From CBDCWQ01 sp965223435 (lineage in GTDB: Bacteria > Myxococcota > Kuafuiibacteriia > Kuafuiibacteriales > Kuafuiibacteriaceae): a stretch of 64,000 nucleotides of DNA. The stretch lies in contig CBDCWQ010000019.1 in assembly GCA_965223435.1 (NCBI GenBank), positions 496,001-560,000 of the forward strand. Direction: 5' to 3'. Under the pieces are notes generated by a model. That model worked only from the letters and a program-made list of their open reading frames with translations, ran no database searches and was not told where the DNA came from. This document shows positions 6,878 through 15,692 of this stretch, in pieces. The translations under genes were made by a program, and so were the position numbers. The stretch's first letter is position 1. Every line of letters begins with the position of its first letter.

Positions 6878-8881
6878 CTACGGCCGCGTGTAGATCATAC
6901 CGCTAATCAGCTCGAACTCACTGCTCTTGGAACCGACCTCATCATACTCGTCAGGATAGGTGGGCTCCGTGCCATCGCTGCCGAAGCTCGTCGCCACATG
7001 CTCAGGAAAGCCAATACGAAATTCCGTGCCCTCCCCGACCTGACTTTCTAGCGAGATCTCGCCCCCATGGGCTTCAACAATCGAGTGGGTCATCGCCAAA
7101 CCGAGCCCAGATCCCCCCTCCTTGGTGGTATAAAAGGGGTCGAAAATACGCTTGATGGTCTCCCGCGGAATTCCGGGGCCATTGTCGCGAATCAGAAGAC
7201 TCGGACGCCCCTCTTGTAGATACGCGGCGATAAAAAGCACACCCCCCTTTCCCTTCATCGCCTTTCCCGACATCGCTTCTCCAGCGTTGCGCACCAGGTT
7301 CCAAATGACTTGGCGGATCAGGTCCTCGTCTACTTGGACTTCCAGGTTTGGCTCCAAACTGGTCTCGATTTGCACACCGGACATCATTTGATCGTTTCGG
7401 AAGACATCCACCACGCTTAAGATCAAGTCGGTAAGGTTGAGCTTCTTGATCTGGGGTTCGCGCGGCCGAGCGAAACGCAAGAAGTCAGAAATGAGACCAT
7501 TCAATCTGTCTGCCTCTTTGACCACATTGGTCATGAGACGCTGCATAGGCTCCGGGGGACTCAGAGCATTCTTCAGGACGTCAATCGAAGCACACATCGA
7601 AGCCAGTGGATTGCGAACCTCGTGGGCAAAACCAGCTGACAACTTGCCGATCGTGGCCAGGCGCTCCGCCCGCTCAACCGCTTGTTTGAGCCGAACGATA
7701 TCCGTCACATCTTGGAACACAACAATGGATCCCATCCATCGCTCGGAGGTCAAGCTGAGGGGGGCAAAAGAAAAGCCGATCCTGATGGTCGTTCCGTTGG
7801 GTCGTTGGAAGCTTTCTTCATAGCGTTCGTGGGGATGCGTCTTCACCAACTGCCGGCGACGCTCCATCCATTTGTCCGCCATCGAAGGAATCACTTTCAT
7901 GAGCGGCGCACCCACCAACTCACCCGAGGGCCACTGGAGTATGCCGAGGGCCGCATCGTTGGCGTAACGAACCTTTCCATCAACATCCACGGTCATCAAC
8001 CCCGCCGGAAGCGATCGTAAGATGGCGGCATGCAAGTCTTCGAGACGTTCTAGATCGCTCTGTTTTTGTGCCAATCTCCGCCCGGTGATGCGTGCCTTTT
8101 CCGCAAGGGCGCTGGCCAACCACGCCACCAGGCCCATCCCAACGGAATACATAAAAAACGAGAACATCGCGTTCCCGAAATTCACGGTCGGAAGAAGCGT
8201 TAAGATACCTTCCGTCTGAAGCAATACGATGATTCCAGACGTCAAAAACGAGGTAATTGTGGCGGTGATAGCACCCGTTCGATAAAGAGTGAGGCTGGCA
8301 CCGAGCACAGTGAATACGTAAGCAAAAGTAAAAACGGACTCGATGCCACCGGTCATCAACACCACAACCGAAACAATCAGCGAGTCCAAAGCGATTTGGG
8401 CGTATGCGAGCGCCACCAAAAGACGTCGGTGACGCAATGACGCGGCATAAACCAAAGACAATGCATAGGTCACGCCGATCAGGGCGAACTGCCAGCTGCT
8501 GACTTGCGCCAACGCTCGGAAGTCGAATTGCACCAATAGAACCAGGACAACCAAACACAGGGTGACAACCGCAACCCGCACCGCCGCCACCAGTGACAGC
8601 TTGTGGGCAAGCTCATCCGCCTCGGCCTCGCGGACCTCGTCGGGTGTGGTCAGCGAAAAACCGCGAGGCCCCCCTCTGGCTCCCGAAAGCCCGTTTGTGG
8701 AGTCTTGTGCCGATCCGGCGAAGCTTCCCTCAGCCTTGATGCGCGACTGTGGCCGCGACCTGAGTCCGCCCTCTACGCGGGCGGTCTTGGGGCTTCTGGC
8801 TTGCGGCTGGACAGAGCGTCTGGGGGTCTCAGAGTGTTCGCCCGCCCTTTCTTCTGGTTGCTCGTTGCCCGCCTCTTTCAC
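6878..8881 (-). CDS. pilS: Sensor histidine kinase PilS
   Basis: This 667-residue inner-membrane sensor kinase phosphorylates PilR. It begins at GTG, four bases after the pilC stop. An unusual N-terminal extension of about 95 polar residues precedes six transmembrane helices, the standard PilS sensor. A PAS domain follows (LRSLPAGLMTVDVDGKVRY), then HisKA with the phospho-His in FAHEVRNPLAS. The ATPase domain has NLVRNAGEAM, RDNGPGIP, FYTTKEGGSGLGL and the G2-box TH. In Pseudomonas, PilS senses PilA in the membrane. The disordered extension is the odd feature. Confidence 0.94.
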   Translation of the reverse strand: MKEAGNEQPEERAGEHSETPRRSVQPQARSPKTARVEGGLRSRPQSRIKAEGSFAGSAQDSTNGLSGARGGPRGFSLTTPDEVREAEADELAHKLSLVAAVRVAVVTLCLVVLVLLVQFDFRALAQVSSWQFALIGVTYALSLVYAASLRHRRLLVALAYAQIALDSLIVSVVVLMTGGIESVFTFAYVFTVLGASLTLYRTGAITATITSFLTSGIIVLLQTEGILTLLPTVNFGNAMFSFFMYSVGMGLVAWLASALAEKARITGRRLAQKQSDLERLEDLHAAILRSLPAGLMTVDVDGKVRYANDAALGILQWPSGELVGAPLMKVIPSMADKWMERRRQLVKTHPHERYEESFQRPNGTTIRIGFSFAPLSLTSERWMGSIVVFQDVTDIVRLKQAVERAERLATIGKLSAGFAHEVRNPLASMCASIDVLKNALSPPEPMQRLMTNVVKEADRLNGLISDFLRFARPREPQIKKLNLTDLILSVVDVFRNDQMMSGVQIETSLEPNLEVQVDEDLIRQVIWNLVRNAGEAMSGKAMKGKGGVLFIAAYLQEGRPSLLIRDNGPGIPRETIKRIFDPFYTTKEGGSGLGLAMTHSIVEAHGGEISLESQVGEGTEFRIGFPEHVATSFGSDGTEPTYPDEYDEVGSKSSEFELISGMIYTRP

Positions 8882-8885
8882 GCAA

Positions 8886-10088
8886 TCAGCTCTTGATGCT
8901 GTCGGCCATCTCGAAAATGGGCAGGTACATCGCGATGATCAAACCACCGAGCAATGCGCCGAGAAACACCATCATCAACGGTTCGAGCATAGAGGTCAGT
9001 GCGGCCACCGCGGTGTCCACTTCATCCTCGTAAAAGTCTGCGATCTTCTGGAGCATGGCGTCCATCGCGCCGGTCGATTCGCCCACCGCGATCATCTGCA
9101 CCACCATCGGCGGGAAAACGCCGGTCTCGGCGAGCGGATCGGCGATTGTGCGCCCCTCAGAGATGCGCTCCCTGGTGTACAACAAGGAATTTTCGATGAC
9201 CACGTTGCCGGCCGACCGGGCCGTGATCTGCAGCGCATCGAGAATGGGGACACCGGAAGAGATCATCGTACCCAAGGTGCGCGTAAACTTCGCCACCGCG
9301 ACCTTTCTGAACAGGGGGCCCAAAAGAGGCGCCTTCAACTTCACGTGATCGTAAAACAAGCGGCCTCGCGTCGTTTTTCCGATGGCACGCTGGGTAAAAA
9401 AGAGCAGCGTGAGGCCGGCGATGGCAGGCAGAATATTCTCTTGAAGTCCGTTGGAGAGGTCGATGACAAATTGCGTAGGCGCCGGCAGCGTCCCACCAAA
9501 ATCGCGGAACATTTTCTCGAAGACCGGAATCACGAACAACAGAAGAACCGCGGTCACGCCGCCCGACACCACCAAGACGATGCCGGGATAGACCATCGCG
9601 CCTTTGACCTGGCGAACCAACTTCAGGTTTTTCTCCATGTAACTCGCCAGACGATTGAGAATGGTATCCAAAATACCACTGACTTCGCCCGCAGCCACAA
9701 GATTGACATAGAGGTCATCAAACACCTTGTTGTGTTTGCCCAACGAGTCCGCCAAGGTCGCACCCGACTCCACGTCTCCCTTGACCGTCATGATAACCTT
9801 GCGAAAAAACACATTGGCCTGCTGCGTACCCAGAATCTCCAAACACTGAACCAGCGGCAGACCGGCGTCGATCATCGTCGCGAACTGCCTCGTGAAGATC
9901 ACCACCTCTTTGGACTTGATGCCCGTCCCGATTTTGATGTTGATCTCAACCGGTTTTCTTTTGACGGTCGGAGAATCGATCTGCTGGGCCTTCAGACGTT
10001 CGATGACGACGTCTTTGCTGTCGGCCTCCATCTGGCCGGCCCGAGCCTCACCTTGTCTGGTTTTTCCTTCCCAAATGAATATCGGCAT
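8886..10088 (-). CDS. pilC: Type IV pilus inner-membrane platform protein PilC
   Basis: This 400-residue GspF-superfamily protein transmits PilB or PilT motion to the growing pilus. It has a cytoplasmic N-terminus (MPIFIWEGKTRQGEARAG) and two T2SF domains at about 65-190 and 265-390, each with the G-E-xSG-x-L core (AAGEVSGILDTIL, AVGESTGAMDAML). There are three membrane spans. ATG 10088 has GGGAGG about a dozen bases upstream. It overlaps no gene; pilS follows after four bases. Confidence 0.96.
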   Translation of the reverse strand: MPIFIWEGKTRQGEARAGQMEADSKDVVIERLKAQQIDSPTVKRKPVEINIKIGTGIKSKEVVIFTRQFATMIDAGLPLVQCLEILGTQQANVFFRKVIMTVKGDVESGATLADSLGKHNKVFDDLYVNLVAAGEVSGILDTILNRLASYMEKNLKLVRQVKGAMVYPGIVLVVSGGVTAVLLLFVIPVFEKMFRDFGGTLPAPTQFVIDLSNGLQENILPAIAGLTLLFFTQRAIGKTTRGRLFYDHVKLKAPLLGPLFRKVAVAKFTRTLGTMISSGVPILDALQITARSAGNVVIENSLLYTRERISEGRTIADPLAETGVFPPMVVQMIAVGESTGAMDAMLQKIADFYEDEVDTAVAALTSMLEPLMMVFLGALLGGLIIAMYLPIFEMADSIKS

Positions 10089-10361
10089 CGAAACGGGCCT
10101 CCCTCGTGATCCTCGAGCTTAATCCGCGACTACAAGTCCGCACTACCGAAAAAACTTCGGCACCAGCCCCACCAGTCTATCGCCAGAGCTCCCCCCTCGC
10201 AAAACGGTACCGAAGCGAGGCGGATCATCGCTCTCCGCTTACCCTGATGCGGTCTCGTCTCGCCGCCCGTACACGCGCCCACACCCACCGGCCCGGCGCA
10301 TACTGAAGCGACACCAAACAACCGCTGACGTGTGGGATATCGAGGTGAGCCGAGGGATTCA
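10089..10361 (-). other. Gap between pilT and pilC with no gene seen
   Basis: There are 273 bases between the pilT stop and the pilC start. I found no convincing open frame, terminator with T-run or long repeat. It could carry a pilC promoter, but no clear -35/-10 or -24/-12 pair was recognised. Confidence 0.5.
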
Positions 10362-11459
10362 TCAGGGGCCGCGCTGACGCCGGGCGGGCGACGTAGGCGG
10401 CGCGGCAAGAAGCTGCCGAAGCTCATCTTGGTCGGAGCTTCGCAACAGGCCCTCGTCGACGGTGATCAGTCGCCGCTGAATAAGACTGGACAGGCACTGG
10501 TTGAGGGTTTGCATACCAAATTTAGACTGCCCAATCTGCATTTGGCCGTACACCTGATGGACCTTATCTTCCCGGATCAAGTTGCGGATGGCCATGTTGG
10601 GCACCATGACTTCGATCGCCAAAACCCGACCGGAGCCGGAAGCCTTCGGAACCAAGGTCTGACTCATGACGCCTTCGAGCACCATCGACAGCTGCGCGCG
10701 AACCTGCGGCTGCTGATAGGGCGGAAAGACGTCGAGCACGCGATTGATGGTCTGAACGCACGAATTGGTATGGAGGGTCGCAAACACCAGGTGACCGGTC
10801 TCCGCAATGACCAGCGCCGCTTCAATGGTCTCCAGATCGCGCATCTCGCCGACCAGGATAACGTCAGGATCTTGACGCAGTACATACTTGAGCGCCTTTT
10901 TAAACGAGTCGGTGTCGGCCCCGACTTCTCGCTGGTTGACCACGCAGGCCTTATGCGGATGGAGATACTCTATAGGATCCTCCACCGTCAGGATGTGCTC
11001 ATGACGCTCGGTATTGATCTTGTCGATCATCGACGCCAACGTGGTCGACTTGCCAGAACCCGTGGGGCCGGTCACCAGTACCAAACCCCTCGGCTTATCC
11101 GCTAAATCGGAAACCACCTGAGGCAGCCCGAGATCCTGAAAAGACATGATCTTGAACGGGATGGTTCGAAAGGCCCCAGACACCGCCCCCCTTTGCATAA
11201 AAACATTGGCCCGAAAGCGCGAAAGGTTCTTTACGCCGAAGGAAAGGTCGAGCTCGTTCTCTTCTTCAAAGTGGTGTTTTTGGGCATCGGTCAGAATCGA
11301 ATAACAGAGCTGTTTGGTCTCCACCGGCGTCAAGGGAGGCGTCTTCAGAGGAACCAAGCGACCGTCAATCCGAAGCTGGGGCGCCGCCCCCGTTGTGATG
11401 TGTAGATCCGAGGCCCCCTTTTCAATCATGGCCTTCAGGAGCTGATGAAGATTCGGCAT
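10362..11459 (-). CDS. pilT: Pilus retraction ATPase PilT
   Basis: This 365-residue hexameric ATPase depolymerises the pilus and powers twitching. Walker A is GPTGSGKS (131-138). Walker B is in DVILVGEMRD. The Asp-box Glu (TVEDPIEY) and His-box region (GHLVFATLHTN) are present. The C-terminal AIRNLIRE motif is diagnostic of PilT and needed for retraction. It starts MPNLHQLLKAMIEKGASDLH, the usual N-terminus. It lies about 170 bases downstream of pilB on the same strand. Confidence 0.97.
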   Translation of the reverse strand: MPNLHQLLKAMIEKGASDLHITTGAAPQLRIDGRLVPLKTPPLTPVETKQLCYSILTDAQKHHFEEENELDLSFGVKNLSRFRANVFMQRGAVSGAFRTIPFKIMSFQDLGLPQVVSDLADKPRGLVLVTGPTGSGKSTTLASMIDKINTERHEHILTVEDPIEYLHPHKACVVNQREVGADTDSFKKALKYVLRQDPDVILVGEMRDLETIEAALVIAETGHLVFATLHTNSCVQTINRVLDVFPPYQQPQVRAQLSMVLEGVMSQTLVPKASGSGRVLAIEVMVPNMAIRNLIREDKVHQVYGQMQIGQSKFGMQTLNQCLSSLIQRRLITVDEGLLRSSDQDELRQLLAAPPTSPARRQRGP

Positions 11460-11525
11460 TGAAGCGGGAATATGCCCGAGACTGAGAAAAAAATCACGGA
11501 GGAATACCCAATCAGGGAAACGGGT

Positions 11526-11553
11526 GGGCCGAATTCACTTCGGACCGGGCCCC
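11526..11553. repeat. 28-bp intergenic repeat, copy 1
   Basis: The element starts GGGCCGAATTCACTTCGG. It contains a short hairpin (CCGAA, loop TTCAC, TTCGG) and ends in GGGCCCC. A copy with one mismatch lies at 15542-15569. This one is between pilB and pilT. No T-run follows on either strand, so a simple terminator role is not supported. Confidence 0.7.
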
Positions 11554-11629
11554 GGAAGACCGAACCAGCGTTGACCTGGGCAGCAGAATTCGTGAGGCAC
11601 AAGGGATCGACGCAACGGATCCGTGGGGA

Positions 11630-13342
11630 TTAGTCCGCCGCGCTTACACGGGTCACTTCTTCGATGGTTGTCACACCTTCTTTGAGCTTGTTGACGGCCG
11701 CCATGCGGAGGGTCTGCATACCAAGCCGAATGGCTTCGGCCTTGATCTCGGCCGCGGACGCACCGTTGATCACAAACTCACGAAGCTCCTCGGTAAAATC
11801 CATGACTTCGTAGATGGCCACGCGGCCTTTGAACCCCGTGTCCGAGCAGGTCTGGCACCCCTGGCCTTTGAAGACCTGGAAGGTCCCGATGTCTGGCTCC
11901 TTGACCTGAATATCCAAAAGCGCGCTTTCGGGTACTTCGATAGGCACCTTGCATTCCGAACATATGCGCCGAGCCAACCGCTGCGCCATGATGAGGTTCA
12001 CCGAAGCCGTAACCAAGAAGGGCTCAATCCCCATGTTCAGCAAACGAGACACCGTAGAAGGTGCATCGTTGGTATGCAGGGTGGAGAGCACAAGGTGCCC
12101 GGTGAGCGCCGCTTTGACCGAGATCTCGGCAGTCTCAAAGTCTCGAATCTCTCCAACCATGATGATGTCTGGATCTTGCCGCAAAAAGGCCCGCAAGGCG
12201 GCGGCGAAGTTCAGTCCGATGTCATCATGCATCTGAGTCTGGTTGATGCCGTGCAAATTGTACTCAACCGGGTCCTCGGCCGTCGACAGGTTCACGGTCG
12301 ACTTGTTGAGCTCGGAGAGCGCCGAATACAAAGACGTGGTCTTACCGGACCCAGTGGGCCCAGTGACCAACACCATTCCGTAGGGGCGACTGATGCCGGC
12401 CTTGAACACCGCCAAAGGCTTGGGCTCAAAACCAAGCTTGGTCATATCCAGCTGAAGATTGCCCTTGTCCAGAAGACGCAGCACGATCTTCTCGCCGAAG
12501 AGCATCGGGAGTACCGAGACTCGGTAGTCCATCTCTCGACCCTTGCCGAGCTTAAGCTTGATCCTGCCGTCCTGCGGCAGTCGGCGCTCAGCGATATCCA
12601 GAGAGCTCATGATTTTCATACGAGAAGTGATGGCCGCCTTCAGCTTCAGGGGCGGCTTCATGATTTCGTAAAGCACCCCATCGATTCGATAACGCACCCG
12701 GAAGTCTTTTTCGTAGGGCTCAATGTGAATGTCGGAGGCACCGCGCTTGATCGCGTCGATGAGAATGAGATTCACCAGCTTGACCACCGGCGCATCTTCA
12801 GCCGAGCGCTCGAGGTCAACGACGTTGACTTGTTCGTCCTCGGTCCCGAAATCGATTTCATCTTCATCGAATTCGGCCATCACCTCGTCGTAATCGAGGT
12901 CTTGCCCCTCGCCACCTTCTGCCCCGTAGTACTTCTCGGTGGCCTCTCGGATCGCACCATCCGAGGCCACGACCACTTCGACGTTGTAGCCGGTCAAAAA
13001 CTTGAGATCGTCGATGGCAAAGATGTTCGACGGATCGGCCATGGCCACGATGAGCGATGCGCCGGCTCGATTGACCGGAATGACCTGGTGTTTCTCAGCC
13101 ACGTCCTTGGGAACCAGCTTGATCACATCGGGATCGATTTCAAAGTCGGCAAGATTGATCGACGGGACACCGTACTGCTTGGACAAAAAGGAGGTCAGCT
13201 CCCCTTCTTCGATGTATCCAAGCTTGGTCAGGTTGAAGCCCAAACGGCCCCCGCCCTTGCGCTGTTCTTCCTGCGCCTTTTGCAGCTGCTGCAGGGTAAT
13301 CAGGTTTTCGCGGACGAGGAGTTCTCCGAGACGGCCAGGCAT
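11630..13342 (-). CDS. pilB: Pilus extension ATPase PilB
   Basis: This 570-residue assembly ATPase polymerises pilin. I chose ATG 13342 because PilB proteins begin with MxGRLGELLVREN; the frame stays open 65 codons further upstream, but that part is compositionally unlike protein. The N-terminal MshEN-type domain (RLGELLVRENLITLQQLQKA, 4-23) is of the kind that binds c-di-GMP. The C-terminal GspE domain has Walker A GPTGSGKTT (328-336), Walker B DIIMVGEIRD, and a zinc site formed by CSEC and CQTC pairs. It is the first gene of the minus-strand pil cluster. Confidence 0.96.
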   Translation of the reverse strand: MPGRLGELLVRENLITLQQLQKAQEEQRKGGGRLGFNLTKLGYIEEGELTSFLSKQYGVPSINLADFEIDPDVIKLVPKDVAEKHQVIPVNRAGASLIVAMADPSNIFAIDDLKFLTGYNVEVVVASDGAIREATEKYYGAEGGEGQDLDYDEVMAEFDEDEIDFGTEDEQVNVVDLERSAEDAPVVKLVNLILIDAIKRGASDIHIEPYEKDFRVRYRIDGVLYEIMKPPLKLKAAITSRMKIMSSLDIAERRLPQDGRIKLKLGKGREMDYRVSVLPMLFGEKIVLRLLDKGNLQLDMTKLGFEPKPLAVFKAGISRPYGMVLVTGPTGSGKTTSLYSALSELNKSTVNLSTAEDPVEYNLHGINQTQMHDDIGLNFAAALRAFLRQDPDIIMVGEIRDFETAEISVKAALTGHLVLSTLHTNDAPSTVSRLLNMGIEPFLVTASVNLIMAQRLARRICSECKVPIEVPESALLDIQVKEPDIGTFQVFKGQGCQTCSDTGFKGRVAIYEVMDFTEELREFVINGASAAEIKAEAIRLGMQTLRMAAVNKLKEGVTTIEEVTRVSAAD

Positions 13343-13524
13343 TCGAGAGGAGAGGCTAGTCGCCGTCCGAGTGGGAGTCAAAGCGAAGACCGGCGTGAAA
13401 CACGCTGGCGGCGCTTCTGTCCTTCGGACATCAACCCAAAGCCGCGAAAACACTGCTCGCATGTTTAGGGGGATACCGAAAAAGTCGCGAAACGACGTTC
13501 CGGTAGCCGGCTCGGGCGCCCCAA
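13343..13524 (-). other. Gap between aroE and pilB (probable pilB leader)
   Basis: An open frame continues upstream of the PilB start here. Its translation (rich in R, T, A and P, with no domain) does not look like protein and is not conserved in position with other PilB N-termini. I treat the stretch as the leader or promoter region of the pil cluster. Confidence 0.5.
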
Positions 13525-14379
13525 CTAAGGGGAGCATTCGGAATCGGCCGAGGACTGCTGATTACCCCAGGATGAAGCCCCAGCGAGGCCAATGGCTTCG
13601 CGCATGGCGCTCCGCACGGGCGCCAGGTCGGCCCCCGTCCACCGGCACAGCGACAAAGCCGCCTGCTCCGCCAACATCTCACGGCCGTCGGCGGCGGCCA
13701 GACCCGCGGCGCTCGCCCGGCGAACCAAAGGGCTTTGCCGTGAAAGACCGCCGTACGCCAGGTCAAGAATTGCAGGCTTTTCGCTCAGGTCCAGCCACTT
13801 CGACATCGCCAGGTCCGCGATCTCCTCGCGACCGGGAACCGCCGAAATCACCAAGGTCGCCCCGCGGACGGGCTCGAGCGGCCCGGGGGTGGCGCCACAA
13901 AGGCACGCGATGTCATCCGCACCGCGGCGAGCCGAGACGAAGACCTCACTCAACTTGAGCTGCCCCACCGCCCAGGCCGCAGCTCTCGCCACCCCGCCGG
14001 CACCCAGAATGTGGACCCGCCCCAGTCGGTCCGGGGGCAGCGACTCGATGATCCGAACCAATGCCGGCCCATCGGTGTTCTCACCCAACGTTTCGCCCGA
14101 GGAGAAACAAAGCGTATTGACGGCCCCGATGGCCAGCGCCCTTGCCGAAACCCGATCGCACAGCCGCAGCGCTTCGAGCTTGTACGGAATGGTGACATTC
14201 GCCCCGAGGGCCAAAAGATTCTTGAGCGAAGAAACCGCGCGAAGAAAGGCGGGCACGTCCGGACAGGAAACCGGAACATAGGCCACCTCCAGATCCAAAG
14301 CCTGGGCCGCAGCACCGTGGAGCAAAGGCGAAAGCGAATGGGTTACATCGCTTCCCAAAACGGCCAGAAGACGCCTCAT
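13525..14379 (-). CDS. aroE: Shikimate dehydrogenase (NADP+)
   Basis: This 284-residue enzyme reduces 3-dehydroshikimate to shikimate in aromatic amino-acid synthesis. The substrate site has NVTIPYK with the catalytic Lys, GAVNT, and the catalytic Asp in ENTDG. The nucleotide site is GAGGVARAA. ATG 14379 begins MRRLLAVLGSDVTHSLSP, with the conserved SLSP serine pair. The frame is open 29 codons further upstream, but that part matches no AroE N-terminus. The C-terminus has a short Ser/Gln-rich tail. Minus strand, downstream of ribF. Confidence 0.93.
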   Translation of the reverse strand: MRRLLAVLGSDVTHSLSPLLHGAAAQALDLEVAYVPVSCPDVPAFLRAVSSLKNLLALGANVTIPYKLEALRLCDRVSARALAIGAVNTLCFSSGETLGENTDGPALVRIIESLPPDRLGRVHILGAGGVARAAAWAVGQLKLSEVFVSARRGADDIACLCGATPGPLEPVRGATLVISAVPGREEIADLAMSKWLDLSEKPAILDLAYGGLSRQSPLVRRASAAGLAAADGREMLAEQAALSLCRWTGADLAPVRSAMREAIGLAGASSWGNQQSSADSECSP

Positions 14380-14487
14380 AGGCAAAAAGACCCCTGCCTT
14401 TGATAGAATCCCATCACCGGACACCACCCTCCGCGCCGTACCCTCCAAACAAGAGCCCGGCGCCAAAACCCTGCTCTAAGCTCACTT

Positions 14488-15468
14488 TCACGTCCCCCGG
14501 GCGGCGGCAAGCACTACTTTGGCCTGGCCCGCGTCGACCTGAATTTGGGCCCGCAAGGCCCCGAGACCATCAAATCGACGCTCGTCCCGCAGCCGGGAGA
14601 CAAAGGTTAGCCGCAGCCGGGCCCCGTACAAATCTGGGCCCTCGACCAGGGACAGGACGTGGGTTTCCACAGTCGCCGACCGTCCGTCGAAAGTGGGCCT
14701 GGTTCCGACGTTGGTCACCGCATCGAACCCGCCGCTCAGGACCGACGGGTCGGCACAGCCCGTGGGTGGTTCCACAAACGCCACCCGCGTCGCGTAAACC
14801 CCCGCCTTGGGCAACAGTCTTTGATCGGGCCGAAGGTTCGCGGTCGGAAAACCCAGCCGCCGACCACGCCCCTCCCCTCGCACGACTTCGCCAACCATCG
14901 AAAAGGGCCGACCGAGCATCGCCGACGCGCGTTCCAGTGCGCCTTCCGAGAGGTAGGCGCGAATCAAACTGCTGGACACGGCCTCTTCTCCGAGTCTGAC
15001 CGGACCCAGCACATCGACGGTGTATCCCCATTGACGGCCGGCTTCCTCCAAGTGGGCCCGGCGTCCGTGGCGGCCCTGACCGTAGCTGAAATTGAAACCC
15101 ACCACGACGTGACGGGGGTGAAGCTGTTTCACAAGGTACTGTTCAACCCACTCGTCTGCGCTCAGACGGGCGAACCGTGCGTCAAACGGCTCGGTCACCA
15201 CCCACTCCACGCCGTATTGGTGCAAAAGACGCACCCGCTCGGCCACCGACATCAGGCTTGGCGGGGCCCCCTTCTTAGCCAAGAGCTCCGCGGGGTGCGG
15301 GTCAAAGGTATACGCCACGGCCGGTACCTGCTGGCGGCGGGCTACAGCCACCGCCCGAGCAATCAGGGCCTGGTGACCCATATGAACGCCGTCAAAGACG
15401 CCAAGGGTCACCACCGAAGAAGGCAAGGGTTGGGGCAAAGAATAGACCCCGCGAGCAACACGCCCCAC
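14488..15468 (-). CDS. ribF: Bifunctional riboflavin kinase / FMN adenylyltransferase
   Basis: This 326-residue enzyme converts riboflavin to FMN and FAD. The N-terminal nucleotidyltransferase domain has GVFDGVHMGH and the SSSLIR motif near 175. The C-terminal kinase domain has GFPTAN and TNVGTRPTF followed by ETHVL. It begins at GTG 15468 (MGRVARGVYSLPQPLPSSVV). Length is normal for the family. The flavin product could serve the HugZ-like protein encoded upstream, but no operon link is shown. Confidence 0.95.
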   Translation of the reverse strand: MGRVARGVYSLPQPLPSSVVTLGVFDGVHMGHQALIARAVAVARRQQVPAVAYTFDPHPAELLAKKGAPPSLMSVAERVRLLHQYGVEWVVTEPFDARFARLSADEWVEQYLVKQLHPRHVVVGFNFSYGQGRHGRRAHLEEAGRQWGYTVDVLGPVRLGEEAVSSSLIRAYLSEGALERASAMLGRPFSMVGEVVRGEGRGRRLGFPTANLRPDQRLLPKAGVYATRVAFVEPPTGCADPSVLSGGFDAVTNVGTRPTFDGRSATVETHVLSLVEGPDLYGARLRLTFVSRLRDERRFDGLGALRAQIQVDAGQAKVVLAAARGT

Positions 15469-15541
15469 GAATCAGAACACGCGCGGGGGCACGCCCCGAC
15501 CCAACTTCCAGGTGTGAAAACGAGCGCCCCCACACACAGCG

Positions 15542-15569
15542 GGGCCAAATTCACTTCGGACCGGGCCCC
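15542..15569. repeat. 28-bp intergenic repeat, copy 2
   Basis: It is identical to 11526-11553 except A for G at 15547, which weakens the small internal hairpin. It lies between ribF and the HugZ-like gene. Bases after the shared block are only loosely similar (CCAG followed by a TTGAC-like stretch in both). Confidence 0.7.
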
Positions 15570-15692
15570 CTAAGGACGCTGATCCAGTTGACTCCAAGGC
15601 TTGATCAAACATCACACGAAACAACTCTAGTACGGCGGACCCAAAATAGCGACCGCGGAAGAGCTTGCATCGTGGTTCCTCTGAAATTTGGC

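Noticed and set aside
8562..10109. A 515-codon plus-strand open frame
   Set aside because: It is antisense to pilC and pilS, with His/Arg/Asp-rich non-protein composition. PilC and PilS have clear domains.
11526..11553. Rho-independent terminator between pilB and pilT
   Set aside because: The hairpin is short and lacks a T-run on either strand.
12074..13468. A 464-codon plus-strand open frame
   Set aside because: It is antisense to pilB, which has all ATPase motifs.
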